This document shows, piece after piece, positions 36,231 through 49,500 of a stretch of DNA of 64,000 bases. Positions within the stretch are counted from its first letter, which is position 1; each line of letters begins with the position of its first letter. The DNA lies in NCBI GenBank assembly GCA_037013495.1, contig CM072810.1:81514449-81578448 (forward strand), read 5' to 3'. Position numbers and translations under genes: made by a program. Origin of the DNA: Hippophae tibetana (Eukaryota; Streptophyta; Magnoliopsida; Rosales; Elaeagnaceae). The notes beneath the pieces are model-generated. The model ran no database searches, was not told the DNA's origin, and saw nothing but the letters and a program-made list of their open reading frames with translations.

Positions 36231-39200
36231 TGCATTACGTCTAAGGTGTTGTACCGTAAAAAAGAAAATAGCAGGCTTGTGACGGGGAAAGAACTGATAT
36301 CATTAATGAAATTATATTTTAGCACTACTTTTCCTTTTCTTTTTGGGGTTCTTGATGGAATGCCCGAATTCGACATATCAAAGGGATCGATCATTTTTTG
36401 TGGCATCACAAGGTTAGGGTTTTATGGACTTGTGGATGTTGTTTTCGTTTATGGTTTCGTTTCTTATTTATTTTTGAAACCATCATATTTTCTTCTTGAT
36501 CTTTAATTCTATGTTTATTCAATACTTCTTCTTCATATAAAAAAAAGAAAGCAAACAAAAGATGGGTTATACTGTTCATAGTATTAAAAAAAGAACTTTT
36601 GATAAATTAGAGTTCCAACTTTAAACGTACGTAACTTTTAACTCTTGTATCGAAACTACTATTATAATATATCAAATCGAAGCTTGTAACGATTCCTATT
36701 ATCAGGGCATGGCTCTTGAAAGAACATCATTTTTTGAATCCAAATTAAACTGTATATTTCACCTAACGAGGGTTTAAAACTTTCGTCTCATATATTCCTT
36801 TATTTTGCTTAGCGTTTTCTTACAAGCTATTGTAACGGAGATTGAGGGGTCAACCAAAACTGTGTTTAAAAATATTCCAAAGTTCTGAATATCTAACAAA
36901 TATTCTTAAGATCGTACAAATATACTCACGATCTTTCCAAAGGGATATTTTTGGAATATCAAAGGGAAATATTCATTTTCGGCGCAATTATTATTTTTAT
37001 TTAATTATGGACCTTTTATGTTAAGCTATTTTATTTTTAGTGTATTGTGGAATTTAATAGGTCTTATTTCTCAAAAGTATTTTTATGCTATTATTCTTTT
37101 GTATAGATTTTCCACATTGCACAACAAAATACCCTCATTTACGTTAGATTACGTCTAAGGTGTTGTACTGTAAAAAAGAAAATACCAGGCTTGTGACAGT
37201 GAAAGAACTGATATCATTAATGAAATTATATTTTAGCAATACTTTTACTTTTCTTTCTGGGGTTCTTGATTGAATGCCCGAATTCGACATATCAAAGGGA
37301 GTGATCATTTTTTATGGCATCACACGGTTAGGGTTTTATGGACTTGTGGATGTTGTTTTCGTTTGTGGTTTCGTTTCTTATTTATTTTTGAAACCATCTT
37401 ATTTTCTTCTTGATCTTTAATTCTATGTTTAATCAATACTTCTTCTTCATAAAAAAAAAAGATAGCAAACAAAAGATGGGTTATACTATTCATAGTATTA
37501 AAAAAGAACTTTTGATAAATTAGAGTTCCAACTTTAAACGTCCGTAACTTTTAACTCGTGTATCGAAACTACTATAATAATATATCAAATCGAAGCTTGT
37601 AACGATTCCTATTATCAGGGCATGGCTTGGGAAAGAGCATCATTTTTTGAATACAAATTAAACTGTATATTTCACCTAACGAGGGTTTAAAACTTTCGTC
37701 TCATATATTCCTTTATTTTGCTTAGCGTTTTCTTAAAAGCTACTGTAACGGAGATTGATGGGTCGACCAAAAGTATGTTTAAAAATAATCCAAAGTTCTG
37801 AATATCTAACAAATATTCTTAAGATCGGACAAATATACTCACGATCTTTCCAAAGGGATATTTTTGGAATATCAAAGGGAAATATTCATTTTCGGCGCAA
37901 TTATTATTTTTATTTAATTATGGTGCTTTTATGTTAAGCTATTTTATTTTTAGTGAATTGTGTAATTTAATAGGTCTTATTTCTCAAAAGTATTTTTATG
38001 CTATTATTCTTTTGGATAGATTTTCCACATTGCACAACAAAATAGCCTCATTGAGGTTGCATTACGTCTAAGGTGTTGTACTGTAAAAAAGAAAATACTA
38101 TGCTTGTGACGGTGAAAGAACTGATATCATTAATGAAATTATATTTTAGCAATAATTTTGCTTTTATTTCTGGGGTTCTTGATTGAATGCCCGAATTCGA
38201 CATATCAAAGGGAGTGATCATTTTTTATGGCGTCACAAGGTTAGGGTTTTATGGACTTGTGGATGTTGTTTTCGTTTGTGGTTTCGTTTCTTATTTATTT
38301 TTGAAACCATCATATTTTCTCCTTGATCTTTAATTCTATGTTTAATCAATACTTCTTCTTCATAAAAAAAATAAAGATAGCAAACAAAAGATGGGTTATA
38401 CTATTCATAGTATTAAAAAAAGAACTTTTGATAAATTAGAGTTCCAACTTCAAACGTCCGTAATTTTTAACTCGTGTATCGAAACTACTATTATAATATA
38501 TCAAATCGAAGCTTGTAACAATTCTTATTATGAGGGCATGGCTTGGCAAATAAACTCATTTTTTGCATCCAAATTAAACTGTATACTACACCTACCGAGG
38601 GTTTAAAACATTCGGCTCATATATTCCTTTATTTGTCTTAGTGTTTTCTTAAAAGCTACTGTAACTGAGATTGAGGGGTCGACGAAAAGTGTGTTAAAAA
38701 ATATTCCAAAGATTCTGACTATCTAACAAATATTCTCAAGATCGTTCAAATATACTCACGATCTTTCCAAAGGGATATTTTTGGAATATTAAAGGGAAAT
38801 ATTCATTTTCGGTGCAATTATTATTTTTATTTAATTATGGTCCTTTTATGTTAAGCTATTTTATCTTTAGTGAATTGTGGAATTTAATATGTCTTATTTC
38901 TCATAAGTATTTTTATGCTATTATTCTTTTGGATAGATTTTCCACATTGCACAACAAAATAGCCTCATTGAGGTTGCATTACGTCTAAGGTGTTGTACCG
39001 TAAAAAAGAAAATAGTAGGCTTGTGACGGGGAAAGAACTGATATCATTAATGAAATTATATTTTAGCCCTACTTTTGCTTTTCTTTTTGGGGTTCTTGAT
39101 GGAATGCCCGAATTCGACATATCAAAGGGAGCGATCATTTTTTGTGGCATCAAAAGGATAGGGTTTTATGGACTTGTGGATGTTGTTTTCGTTTGTGGTT

Positions 39201-39905
39201 TCGTTTCTTATTTATTTTTGAAACCATCTTCTTTTCTTCTTGATCTTTAATTCTATGTTTAATCAATACTTCTTCTTCATAAAAAAAAGATAACAAACAA
39301 AAGATGGGTTATACTGTTCATAGTAATACAAAAAGAACTTTTGATAAATTAGAGTTCCAACTTTAAACTTCCGTAACTTTTAACTCGTGTATCGAAACTA
39401 CTATAATAATATATCAAATCGAAGCTTGTAACGATTCCTATTATCAGGGCATGGCTTGGGAAAGAACATCATTTTTTGAATCCAAATTAATCTGTATACT
39501 TCACCTACCGAGGGTTTAAAACTTTCGGCTCATATATTCCTTTATTTTGCTTAGTGTTTTCTTAAAAGCTACTGTAACGGAGATTGAGAGGTCGACCAAA
39601 AGTGTGTTTAAAAATATTCCAAAGTTCTGAATATCTAACAAATATTCTCAAGATCGTTCAAATATACTCACGATCTTTCCAAAGGGATATTTTTGGAATA
39701 TCAAAGGGAAATATTCATTTTCGGTGCAATTATTATTTTTATTTAATTATGGTCCTTTTATGTTAAGTTATTTTATTTTTAGTGAATTGTGGAATTTAAT
39801 AGGTCTTATTTCTCATAAGTATGTTTATGCTATTATTCTTTTGTATAGATTTTCCACATTGCACAACAAAATAGCCTCATTGAGGTTGCATTACGTCTAA
39901 GGTGT
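36231..39905 (+). repeat. Four-monomer higher-order repeat, copy 2 (3,656 bp)
   Basis: This is the near-identical tandem copy of the preceding unit (M40 end to M44 start). The junction lies between about 36190 and 36270. On its left M40 carries D marks (AGTATGTTTATG, TTTTGTATAG). On its right it carries the marks of the end of M36 (TTTTCCTTTTC, GGGATCGATC, CCATCATATT). So few differences imply a very recent duplication, or an assembly-level duplication that long reads should exclude. Confidence 0.93.
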
Positions 39906-40869
39906 TGTACCGTAAAAAAGAAAATACCAGGCTTGTGACGGCGAAAGAACTGATATCATTAATGAAATTATATTTTAGCACTACTTTTGCTTTTCTTTCT
40001 GGGGTTCTTGATTGAATGCCCGAATTCGACATATCAAAGGGAGCGATCATTTTTTGTGGCATCACAAGGTTAGGGTTTTATGGACTTGTGGATGTTGTTT
40101 TCGTTTATGGTTTCGTTTCTTGTTTATTTTTGAAACCATCGTATTTTCCTCTTGATCTTTAATTCTATGTTTAATCAATACTTCTTCTTCATAAAAAAAA
40201 AGATAGCAAACAAAATATGGGTTATACTTTTCATAGTATTAAAAAAAGAACTTTTGATAAATTAGAGCTCCAACTTCAAGCGTCCGTAATTTTTAACTCG
40301 TGTATCGAAACTACTATTATAATATATCAAATCGAAGCTTGTAACGATTCTTATTATCAGGGCATGGCTTGGCAAATAAACTCATTTTTTGAATCCAAAT
40401 TAATCTGTATACTACACCTACCGAGGCTTTAAAACATTCGGCTCATATATTCCTTTATTTTGCTTAGTGTTTTCTTAAAAGCTACTGTAACGGAGATTGA
40501 GGGGTCGACGAAAAGTGTGTTAAAATTTTTTCCAAAGATTCTGAATATCTAACAAATATTCTCAAGATCGTACAAATATACTCACGATCTTTCCAAAGGG
40601 ATATTTTTGGAATATCAAAGGGAAATATTCATTTTCTGTGCAATTATTATTTTTATTTAATTATGGTCCTTTTATGTTAAGCTATTTTATTTTTAGTGAA
40701 TTGTGGAATTTAATAGGTCTTATTTCTCATAAGTATTTTTATGCTATTATTCTTTTGGATAGATTTTCCACATTGCACAACAAAATACCCTCATTTAGGT
40801 TGCATTACGTCTAAGGTGTTGTACCGTAAAAAAGAAAATAGCAGGCTTGTGACGGGGAAAGAACTGATA

Positions 40870-42670
40870 TCATTAATGAAATTATTTTTTAGCACTACAT
40901 TTGCTTTTCTTTTTGGGGTTCTTGATGGAATGCCCGAATTCGACATATCAAAGGGAGGGATCATTTTTTATGGCTTCAAAAGGAAAGGGTTTTATGGACT
41001 TGTGGATGTTGTTTTCGTTTGTGGTTTCGTTTCTAATTTATTTTTGAAACCATCTTCTTTTCTTCTTGATCTTTAATTCTATGTTTAATCAATACTTCTT
41101 CTTCATAAAAAAAAGATAGCAAACAAAAGATGGGTTATACTGTTCATAGTAATAAAAAAAGAACTTTTGATAAATTAGAGTTCCAACTTTAAACGTCCGT
41201 AATTTTTAACTCGTGTATCGAAACTACTATTATAATATATCAAATCAAAGCTTGTAACGATTCCTATTATCATGGCATGGCTCTGGAAAGAACATCATTT
41301 TTTGAATCCAAATTAAACTGTATATTTCACCTAACGAGGGTTTAAAACTTTCGTCTCATATATTCCTTTATTTTGCTTAGCGTTTTCTTAAAACCTACTG
41401 TAACGGAGATTGAGGGGTCAACCAAAAGTGTGTTTAAAAATATTCCAAAGTTCTGAATATCTAACAAATATACTCACGATCTTTCCAAAGGGATATTTTT
41501 GGAATATCAAAAGGAAATATTCATTTTCGACGCAATTATTATTTTTATTTAATTATGGTCCTTTTATGTTAAGCTATTTTATTTTTAGTGAATTGTGGAA
41601 TTTAATAGGTCTTATTTCTCAAAAGTATTTTTATGCTATTATTCTTTTGGATAGATTTTCCACATTGCACAACAAAATAGCCTCATTGAGGTTGCATTAC
41701 GTCTAAGGTGTTGTACTGTAAAAAAGAAAATACCAGGCTTGTGACGGTGAAAGAACTGATATCATTAATGTAATTATATTTTAGCAATACTTTTGCTTTT
41801 CTTTCTGGGGTTCTTGATTGAATGTCCGAATTCGACATATCAAAGGGAGTGATCATTTTTTATGGCATCAAAAGGATAGGGTTTTATGGACTTGTGGATG
41901 TTGTTTTCGTTTGTGGTTTCGTTTCTTATTTATTTTTGAAACCATCTTCTTTTCTTCTTGATCTTTAATTCTATGTTTAATCAATACTTCTTCTTCATAA
42001 AAAAAAGATAACAAACAAAAGATGGGTTATACTGTTCATAGTAATACAAAAAGAACTTTTGATAAATTAGAGTTCCAACTTTAAACTTCCGTAACTTTTA
42101 ACTCGTGTATCGAAACTACTATAATAATATATCAAATCGAAGCTTGTAACGATTCCTATTATCAGGGCATGGCTTGGGAAAGAACATCATTTTTTGAATC
42201 CAAATTAATCTGTATACTTCACCTACCGAGGGTTTAAAACTTTCGGCTCATATATTCCTTTATTTTGCTTAGTGTTTTCTTAAAAGCTACTGTAACGGAG
42301 ATTGAGAGGTCGACCAAAAGTGTGTTTAAAAATATTCCAAAGTTCTGAATATCTAACAAATATTCTCAAGATCGTTCAAATATACTCACGATCTTTCCAA
42401 AGGGATATTTTTGGAATATCAAAGGGAAATATTCATTTTCGGTGCAATTATTATTTTTATTTAATTATGGTCCTTTTATGTTAAGTTATTTTATTTTTAG
42501 TGAATTGTGGAATTTAATAGGTCTTATTTCTCATAAGTATGTTTATGCTATTATTCTTTTGTATAGATTTTCCACATTGCACAACAAAATAGCCTCATTG
42601 AGGTTGCATTACGTCTAAGGTGTTGTACCGTAAAAAAGAAAATACCAGGCTTGTGACGGCGAAAGAACTG
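40870..42670 (+). repeat. Duplicated segment, copy 1 (period 1,804 bp)
   Basis: The end of M45, all of M46 and most of M47 recur 1,804 bp later. Both copies carry the 20-bp deletion in the F monomer and AGGAAAGGG at the end of the E-like half. The short period (1,804 instead of ~1,826) is explained mainly by that deletion. Confidence 0.85.
41464..41471 (+). other. 20-bp deletion scar in monomer M46
   Basis: Intact F monomers (for example 45986-46013 in M51) have two copies of ACAAATAT whose starts are 20 bp apart. M46 has a single ACAAATAT here followed directly by ACTCACG, so one repeat and the 12 bases between are gone. This fits slippage or microhomology-mediated loss. The deletion removes the left arm AAGATCGT of the conserved dyad. 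Confidence 0.93.
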
Positions 42671-42674
42671 ATAT

Positions 42675-44475
42675 CATTAATGAAATTATTTTTTAGCACT
42701 ACATTTGCTTTTCTTTTTGGGGTTCTTGATGGAATGCCCGAATTCGACATATCAAAGGGAGGGATCATTTTTTATGGCTTCAAAAGGAAAGGGTTTTATG
42801 GACTTGTGGATGTTGTTTTCGTTTGTGGTTTCGTTTCTAATTTATTTTTGAAACCATCTTCTTTTCTTCTTGATCTTTAATTCTATGTTTAATCAATACT
42901 TCTTCTTCATAAAAAAAAGATAGCAAACAAAAGATGGGTTATACTGTTCATAGTAATAAAAAAAGAACTTTTGATAAATTAGAGTTCCAACTTTAAACGT
43001 CCGTAATTTTTAACTCGTGTATCGAAACTACTATTATAATATATCAAATCAAAGCTTGTAACGATTCCTATTATCATGGCATGGCTCTGGAAAGAACATC
43101 ATTTTTTGAATCCAAATTAAACTGTATATTTCACCTAACGAGGGTTTAAAACTTTCGTCTCATATATTCCTTTATTTTGCTTAGCGTTTTCTTAAAACCT
43201 ACTGTAACGGAGATTGAGGGGTCAACCAAAAGTGTGTTTAAAAATATTCCAAAGTTCTGAATATCTAACAAATATACTCACGATCTTTCCAAAGGGATAT
43301 TTTTGGAATATCAAAAGGAAATATTCATTTTCGACGCAATTATTATTTTTATTTAATTATGGTCCTTTTATGTTAAGCTATTTTATTTTTAGTGAATTGT
43401 GGAATTTAATAGGTCTTATTTCTCAAAAGTATTTTTATGCTATTATTCTTTTGGATAGATTTTCCACATTGCACAACAAAATAGCCTCATTGAGGTTGCA
43501 TTACGTCTAAGGTGTTGTACTGTAAAAAAGAAAATACCAGGCTTGTGACGGTGAAAGAACTGATATCATTAATGTAATTATATTTTAGCAATACTTTTTC
43601 TTTTCTTTCTGGGGTTCTTGATTGAATGTCCGAATTCGACATATCAAAGGGAGTGATCATTTTTTATGGCATCAAAAGGATAGGGTTTTATGGACTTGTG
43701 GATGTTGTTTTCGTTTGTGGTTTCGTTTCTTATTTATTTTTGAAACCATCTTCTTTTCTTCTTGATCTTTAATTCTATGTTTAATCAATACTTCTTCTTC
43801 ATAAAAAAAAGATAACAAACAAAAGATGGGTTATACTGTTCATAGTAATACAAAAAGAACTTTTGATAAATTAGAGTTCCAACTTTAAACTTCCGTAACT
43901 TTTAACTCGTGTATCGAAACTACTATAATAATATATCAAATCGAAGCTTGTAACGATTCCTATTATCAGGGCATGGCTTGGGAAAGAACATCATTTTTTG
44001 AATCCAAATTAATCTGTATACTTCACCTACCGAGGGTTTAAAACTTTCGGCTCATATATTCCTTTATTTTGCTTAGTGTTTTCTTAAAAGCTACTGTAAC
44101 GGAGATTGAGAGGTCGACCAAAAGTGTGTTTAAAAATATTCCAAAGTTCTGAATATCTAACAAATATTCTCAAGATCGTTCAAATATACTCACGATCTTT
44201 CCAAAGGGATATTTTTGGAATATCAAAGGGAAATATTCATTTTCGGTGCAATTATTATTTTTATTTAATTATGGTCCTTTTATGTTAAGTTATTTTATTT
44301 TTAGTGAATTGTGGAATTTAATAGGTCTTATTTCTCATAAGTATGTTTATGCTATTATTCTTTTGTATAGATTTTCCACATTGCACAACAAAATAGCCTC
44401 ATTGAGGTTGCATTACGTCTAAGGTGTTGTACCGTAAAAAAGAAAATACCAGGCTTGTGACGGCGAAAGAACTGA
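42675..44475 (+). repeat. Duplicated segment, copy 2 (period 1,804 bp)
   Basis: This is the second copy of the preceding segment (end of M47, M48, most of M49). One small difference seen is CTTTTTCTTTTC near 43597 in M48 against CTTTTGCTTTTC in M46. After it the array returns to the M44-M45 order as M49-M50. Confidence 0.85.
43268..43275 (+). other. 20-bp deletion scar in monomer M48 (copied from M46)
   Basis: The same 20-bp loss between ACAAATAT repeats is seen in M48. It lies 1,804 bp from the M46 scar, the period of the local duplication, and the flanking diagnostic bases are shared. A single deletion followed by segment duplication explains both scars. Confidence 0.92.
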
Positions 44476-46540
44476 TATCATTAATGAAATTATATTTTAG
44501 CACTACTTTTGCTTTTCTTTCTGGGGTTCTTGATTGAATGCCCGAATTCGACATATCAAAGGGAGCGATCATTTTTTGTGGCATCACAAGGTTAGGGTTT
44601 TATGGACTTGTGGATGTTGTTTTCGTTTATGGTTTCGTTTCTTGTTTATTTTTGAAACCATCGTATTTTCCTCTTGATCTTTAATTCTATGTTTAATCAA
44701 TACTTCTTCTTCATAAAAAAAAAGATAGCAAACAAAATATGGGTTATACTTTTCATAGTATTAAAAAAAGAACTTTTGATAAATTAGAGCTCCAACTTCA
44801 AGCGTCCGTAATTTTTAACTCGTGTATCGAAACTACTATTATAATATATCAAATCGAAGCTTGTAACGATTCTTATTATCAGGGCATGGCTTGGCAAATA
44901 AACTCATTTTTTGAATCCAAATTAATCTGTATACTACACCTACCGAGGCTTTAAAACATTCGGCTCATATATTCCTTTATTTTGCTTAGTGTTTTCTTAA
45001 AAGCTACTGTAACGGAGATTGAGGGGTCGACGAAAAGTGTGTTAAAATTTTTTCCAAAGATTCTGAATATCTAACAAATATTCTCAAGATCGTTCAAATA
45101 TACTCACGATCTTTCCAAAGGGATATTTTTGGAATATCAAAGGGAAATATTCATTTTCTGTGCAATTATTATTTTTATTTAATTATGGTCCTTTTATGTT
45201 AAGCTATTTTATTTTTAGTGAATTGTGGAATTTAATAGGTCTTATTTCTCATAAGTATTTTTATGCTATTATTCTTTTGGATAGATTTTCCACATTGCAC
45301 AACAAAATAGCCTCATTGAGGTTGCATTACGTCTAAGGTGTTGTACCGTAAAAAAGAAAATAGCAGGCTTGTGACGGGGAAAGAACTGATATCATTAATG
45401 AAATTATTTTTTAGCACTACATTTGCTTTTCTTTTTGGGGTTCTTGATGGAATGCCCGAATTCGACATATCAAAGGGAGGGATCATTTTTTATGGCTTCA
45501 AAAGGATAGGGTTTTATGGACTTGTGGATGTTGTTTTCGTTTGTGGTTTCGTTTCTAATTTATTTTTGAAACCATCTTCTTTTCTTCTTGATCTTTAATT
45601 CTATGTTTAATCAATACTTCTTCTTCATAAAAAAAAGATAGCAAACAAAAGATGGGTTATACTGTTCATAGTAATAAAAAAAGAACTTTTGATAAATTAG
45701 AGTTCCAACTTTAAACGTCCGTAATTTTTAACTCGTGTATCGAAACTACTATTATAATATATCAAATCAAAGCTTGTAACGATTCCTATTATCATGGCAT
45801 GGCTCTGGAAAGAACATCATTTTTTGAATCCAAATTAAACTGTATATTTCACCTAACGAGGGTTTAAAACTTTCGTCTCATATATTCCTTTATTTTGCTT
45901 AGCGTTTTCTTAAAACCTACTGTAACGGAGATTGAGGGGTCAACCAAAAGTGTGTTTAAAAATATTCCAAAGTTCTGAATATCTAACAAATATTCTTAAG
46001 ATCGTACAAATATACTCACGATCTTTCCAAAGGGATATTTTTGGAATATCAAAAGGAAATATTCATTTTCGACGCAATTATTATTTTTATTTAATTATGG
46101 TCCTTTTATGTTAAGCTATTTTATTTTTAGTGAATTGTGGAATTTAATAGGTCTTATTTCTCAAAAGTATTTTTATGCTATTATTCTTTTGGATAGATTT
46201 TCCACATTGCACAACAAAATAGCCTCATTGAGGTTGCATTACGTCTAAGGTGTTGTACTGTAAAAAAGAAAATACCAGGCTTGTGACGGTGAAAGAACTG
46301 ATATCATTAATGTAATTATATTTTAGCAATACTTTTGCTTTTCTTTCTGGGGTTCTTGATTGAATGTCCGAATTCGACATATCAAAGGGAGTGATCATTT
46401 TTTATGGCATCAAAAGGATAGGGTTTTATGGACTTGTGGATGTTGTTTTCGTTTATGGTTTCGTTCCTTATTTATTTTTGAAACCATCTTATTTTCTTCT
46501 TGATCTTTAATGCTATGTTTAATCAATACTTCTTCTTCAT

Positions 46541-49500
46541 AAAAAAAAAGATAGCAAACAAAATATGGGTTATACTATTCATAGTATTAAAAAATAACTT
46601 TTGATAAATTAGAGTTCCAACTTCAAACGTCCGTAATTTTTTAACTCGTGTATTAAAACTACTATTATAATATATCAAATCGAAGCTTTTAACGATTCTT
46701 ATTATCAGGGCATGGCTTGGCAAATAACCTCATTTTTTGAATCCAAATTAATCTGTATACTTCACCTACCGAGGGTTTAAAACTTTCGGCTCATATATTC
46801 CTTTATTTTGCTTACTGTTTTCTTAAAAGCAACTGTAACGGAGATTGAGGGGTCGACCAAAAGTCTGTTTAAAAATATTCCAAAGATTCTGAATATCTAA
46901 CAAATATTCCCAAGATCGTACAAATATACTCACGATCTTTCCAAAGGGATATTTTTGGAATATCAAAGGGAAATATTCATTTTCGGTGCAATTATTATTT
47001 TTATTTAATTATGGTCCTTTTATGTTAAGCTATTTTATTTTTAGTGAATTGTGGAATTTAATAGGTCTTATTTCTCAAAAGTATTTTTATGCTATTATTC
47101 TTTTGGATAGATTTTCCACATTGCACAACAAAATACCCTCATTTAGGTTGCATTACGTCTAAGGTGTTGTACTGTAAAAAAGAAAATACCAGGCTTGTGA
47201 CGGTGAAAGAACTGATATCATTAATGAAATTATATTTTAGCAATACTTTTGCTTTTCTTTCTGGGGTTCTTGATTGAATGCCCGAATTCGACATATCAAA
47301 GGGAGTGATCATTTTTTATGGCATCACACGGTTAGGGTTTTATGGACTTGTGGATGTTGTTTTCGTTTGTGGTTTTGTTTCTTATTTATTTTTGAAACCA
47401 TCTTATTTTCTTCTTGATCTTTAATTCTATGTTTAATCAATACTTCTTCTTCATAAAAAAAATATAGCAAACAAAAGACGGGTTATACTAATCATAGTAT
47501 TAAAAAAGAAATTTTGATAAATTAGAGTTCTAACTTCAAACGTCCGTAATTTTTTAACTCGGGTATCGAAACTATTATTATAATATATCAAACCGAAGCT
47601 TTTAACGATTCTTATTATCAGGGCATGGCTTGGCAAATAACCTCATTTTTTGAATCCAAATTAATCTATATACTTCACCTACCGAGGGTTTAAAACTTTC
47701 GGCTCATATATTCCTTTATTTTGCTTACTGTTTTCTTAAAAGCTACTGTAACGGAGATTGAGGGGTCGACCAAAATTCTGTTTAAAAATATTCCAAAGAT
47801 TCTGAATATCTAACAAATATTCTACAGATCGTACAATTATACTCACGATCTTTCCAAAGGGATATTTTTGGAATATCAAAGGGAAATATTCATTTTCGCT
47901 GCAATTATTATTTTTATTTAATTATGGTGTTTTATGTTAAGCTATTTTAATTTTAGTGAATTGTGGAATTTAATAGGTCTTATTTCTCATAAGTATTTTT
48001 ATGCTATTATTTTTTTGGATAGATTTTCCACATTGCATAACAAAATAGCCTCATTTAGGTTGCATTACGTCTAAGGTGTTGTACAGTAAAAAAAGAAAAT
48101 AGCAGGCTTGTGACGGCGAAAGAACTGATATCATTAATGAAATTATATTTTAGCAATACTTTTGCTTTTCTTTCTGGGGTTCTTGATTGAATGCCCGAAT
48201 TCGACATATCAAAGGGAGTGATCATTTTTTATGGCATCACAAGGTTAGGGTTTATGGACTTGTGGATGTTGTTTTCGTTTATGGTTTCGTTCCTTATTTA
48301 TTTTTGAAACCATCGTATTTTCTTCTTGATCTTTAATTCTATGTTTAATCAATACTTCTTCTTCATAAAAAAAAAGATAGCAAACAAAATATGGGTTATA
48401 CTATTCATAGTATTAAAAAATAACTTTTGATAAATTAGAGTTCCAACTTCAAACGTCCGTAATTTTTTAACTCGTGTATTAAAACTACTATTATAATATA
48501 TCAAATCGAAGCTTTTAACGATTCTTATTATCAGGGCATGGCTTGGCAAATAACCTCATTTTTTGAATCCAAATTAATCTGTATACTTCACCTACCGAGG
48601 GTTTAAAACTTTCGGCTCATATATTCCTTTATTTTGCTTACTGTTTTCTTAAAAGCAACTGTAACGGAGATTGAGGGGTCGACCAAAAGTCTGTTTAAAA
48701 ATATTCCAAAGATTCTGAATATCTAACAAATATTCCCAAGATCGTACAAATATACTCACGATCTTTCCAAAGGGATATTTTTGGAATATCAAAGGGAAAT
48801 ATTCATTTTCGGTGCAATTATTATTTTTATTTAATTATGGTCCTTTTATGTTAAGCTATTTTATTTTTAGTGAATTGTGGAATTTAATAGGTCTTATTTC
48901 TCAAAAGTATTTTTATGCTATTATTCTTTTGGATAGATTTTCCACATTGCACAACAAAATACCCTCATTTAGGTTGCATTACGTCTAAGGTGTTGTACTG
49001 TAAAAAAGAAAATACCAGGCTTGTGACGGTGAAAGAACTGATATCATTAATGAAATTATATTTTAGCAATACTTTTGCTTTTCTTTCTGGGGTTCTTGAT
49101 TGAATGCCCGAATTCGACATATCAAAGGGAGTGATCATTTTTTATGGCATCACACGGTTAGGGTTTTATGGACTTGTGGATGTTGTTTTCGTTTGTGGTT
49201 TTGTTTCTTATTTATTTTTGAAACCATCTTATTTTCTTCTTGATCTTTAATTCTATGTTTAATCAATACTTCTTCTTCATAAAAAAAAATATAGCAAACA
49301 AAAGACGGGTTATACTAATCATAGTATTAAAAAAGAAATTTTGATAAATTAGAGTTCTAACTTCAAACGTCCGTAATTTTTTAACTCGGGTATCGAAACT
49401 ATTATTATAATATATCAAACCGAAGCTTTTAACGATTCTTATTATCAGGGCATGGCTTGGCAAATAACCTCATTTTTTGAATCCAAATTAATCTATATAC

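Larger units (their letters stand above)
39906..46540 (+). repeat. Rearranged D/E/F block (end of M44 to M51)
   Basis: The order from M44 is D, E, F, D, F, D, E, F. M44-M46 match M49-M51 at about 4,522 bp, and M46-M47 match M48-M49 at 1,804 bp. M47 opens as type D and ends with M45-like bases (GAAATTATTTTTTAG, AGGAAAGGG); the switch lies at about 42662-42690. M45 has ATACCCTCATTTAGG near 40786 where its partner M50 has ATAGCCTCATTGAGG. M46 and M48 share a 20-bp deletion that M35 and M51 lack. Confidence 0.88.

Noticed and set aside
40741..41706. Longer frames of 111 and 98 codons (40741-41076, 41410-41706, 43214-43510)
   Set aside because: These come from a local patch in M45 and from the 20-bp deletion in M46 and M48 joining neighbouring frames. 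They are absent from intact relatives.
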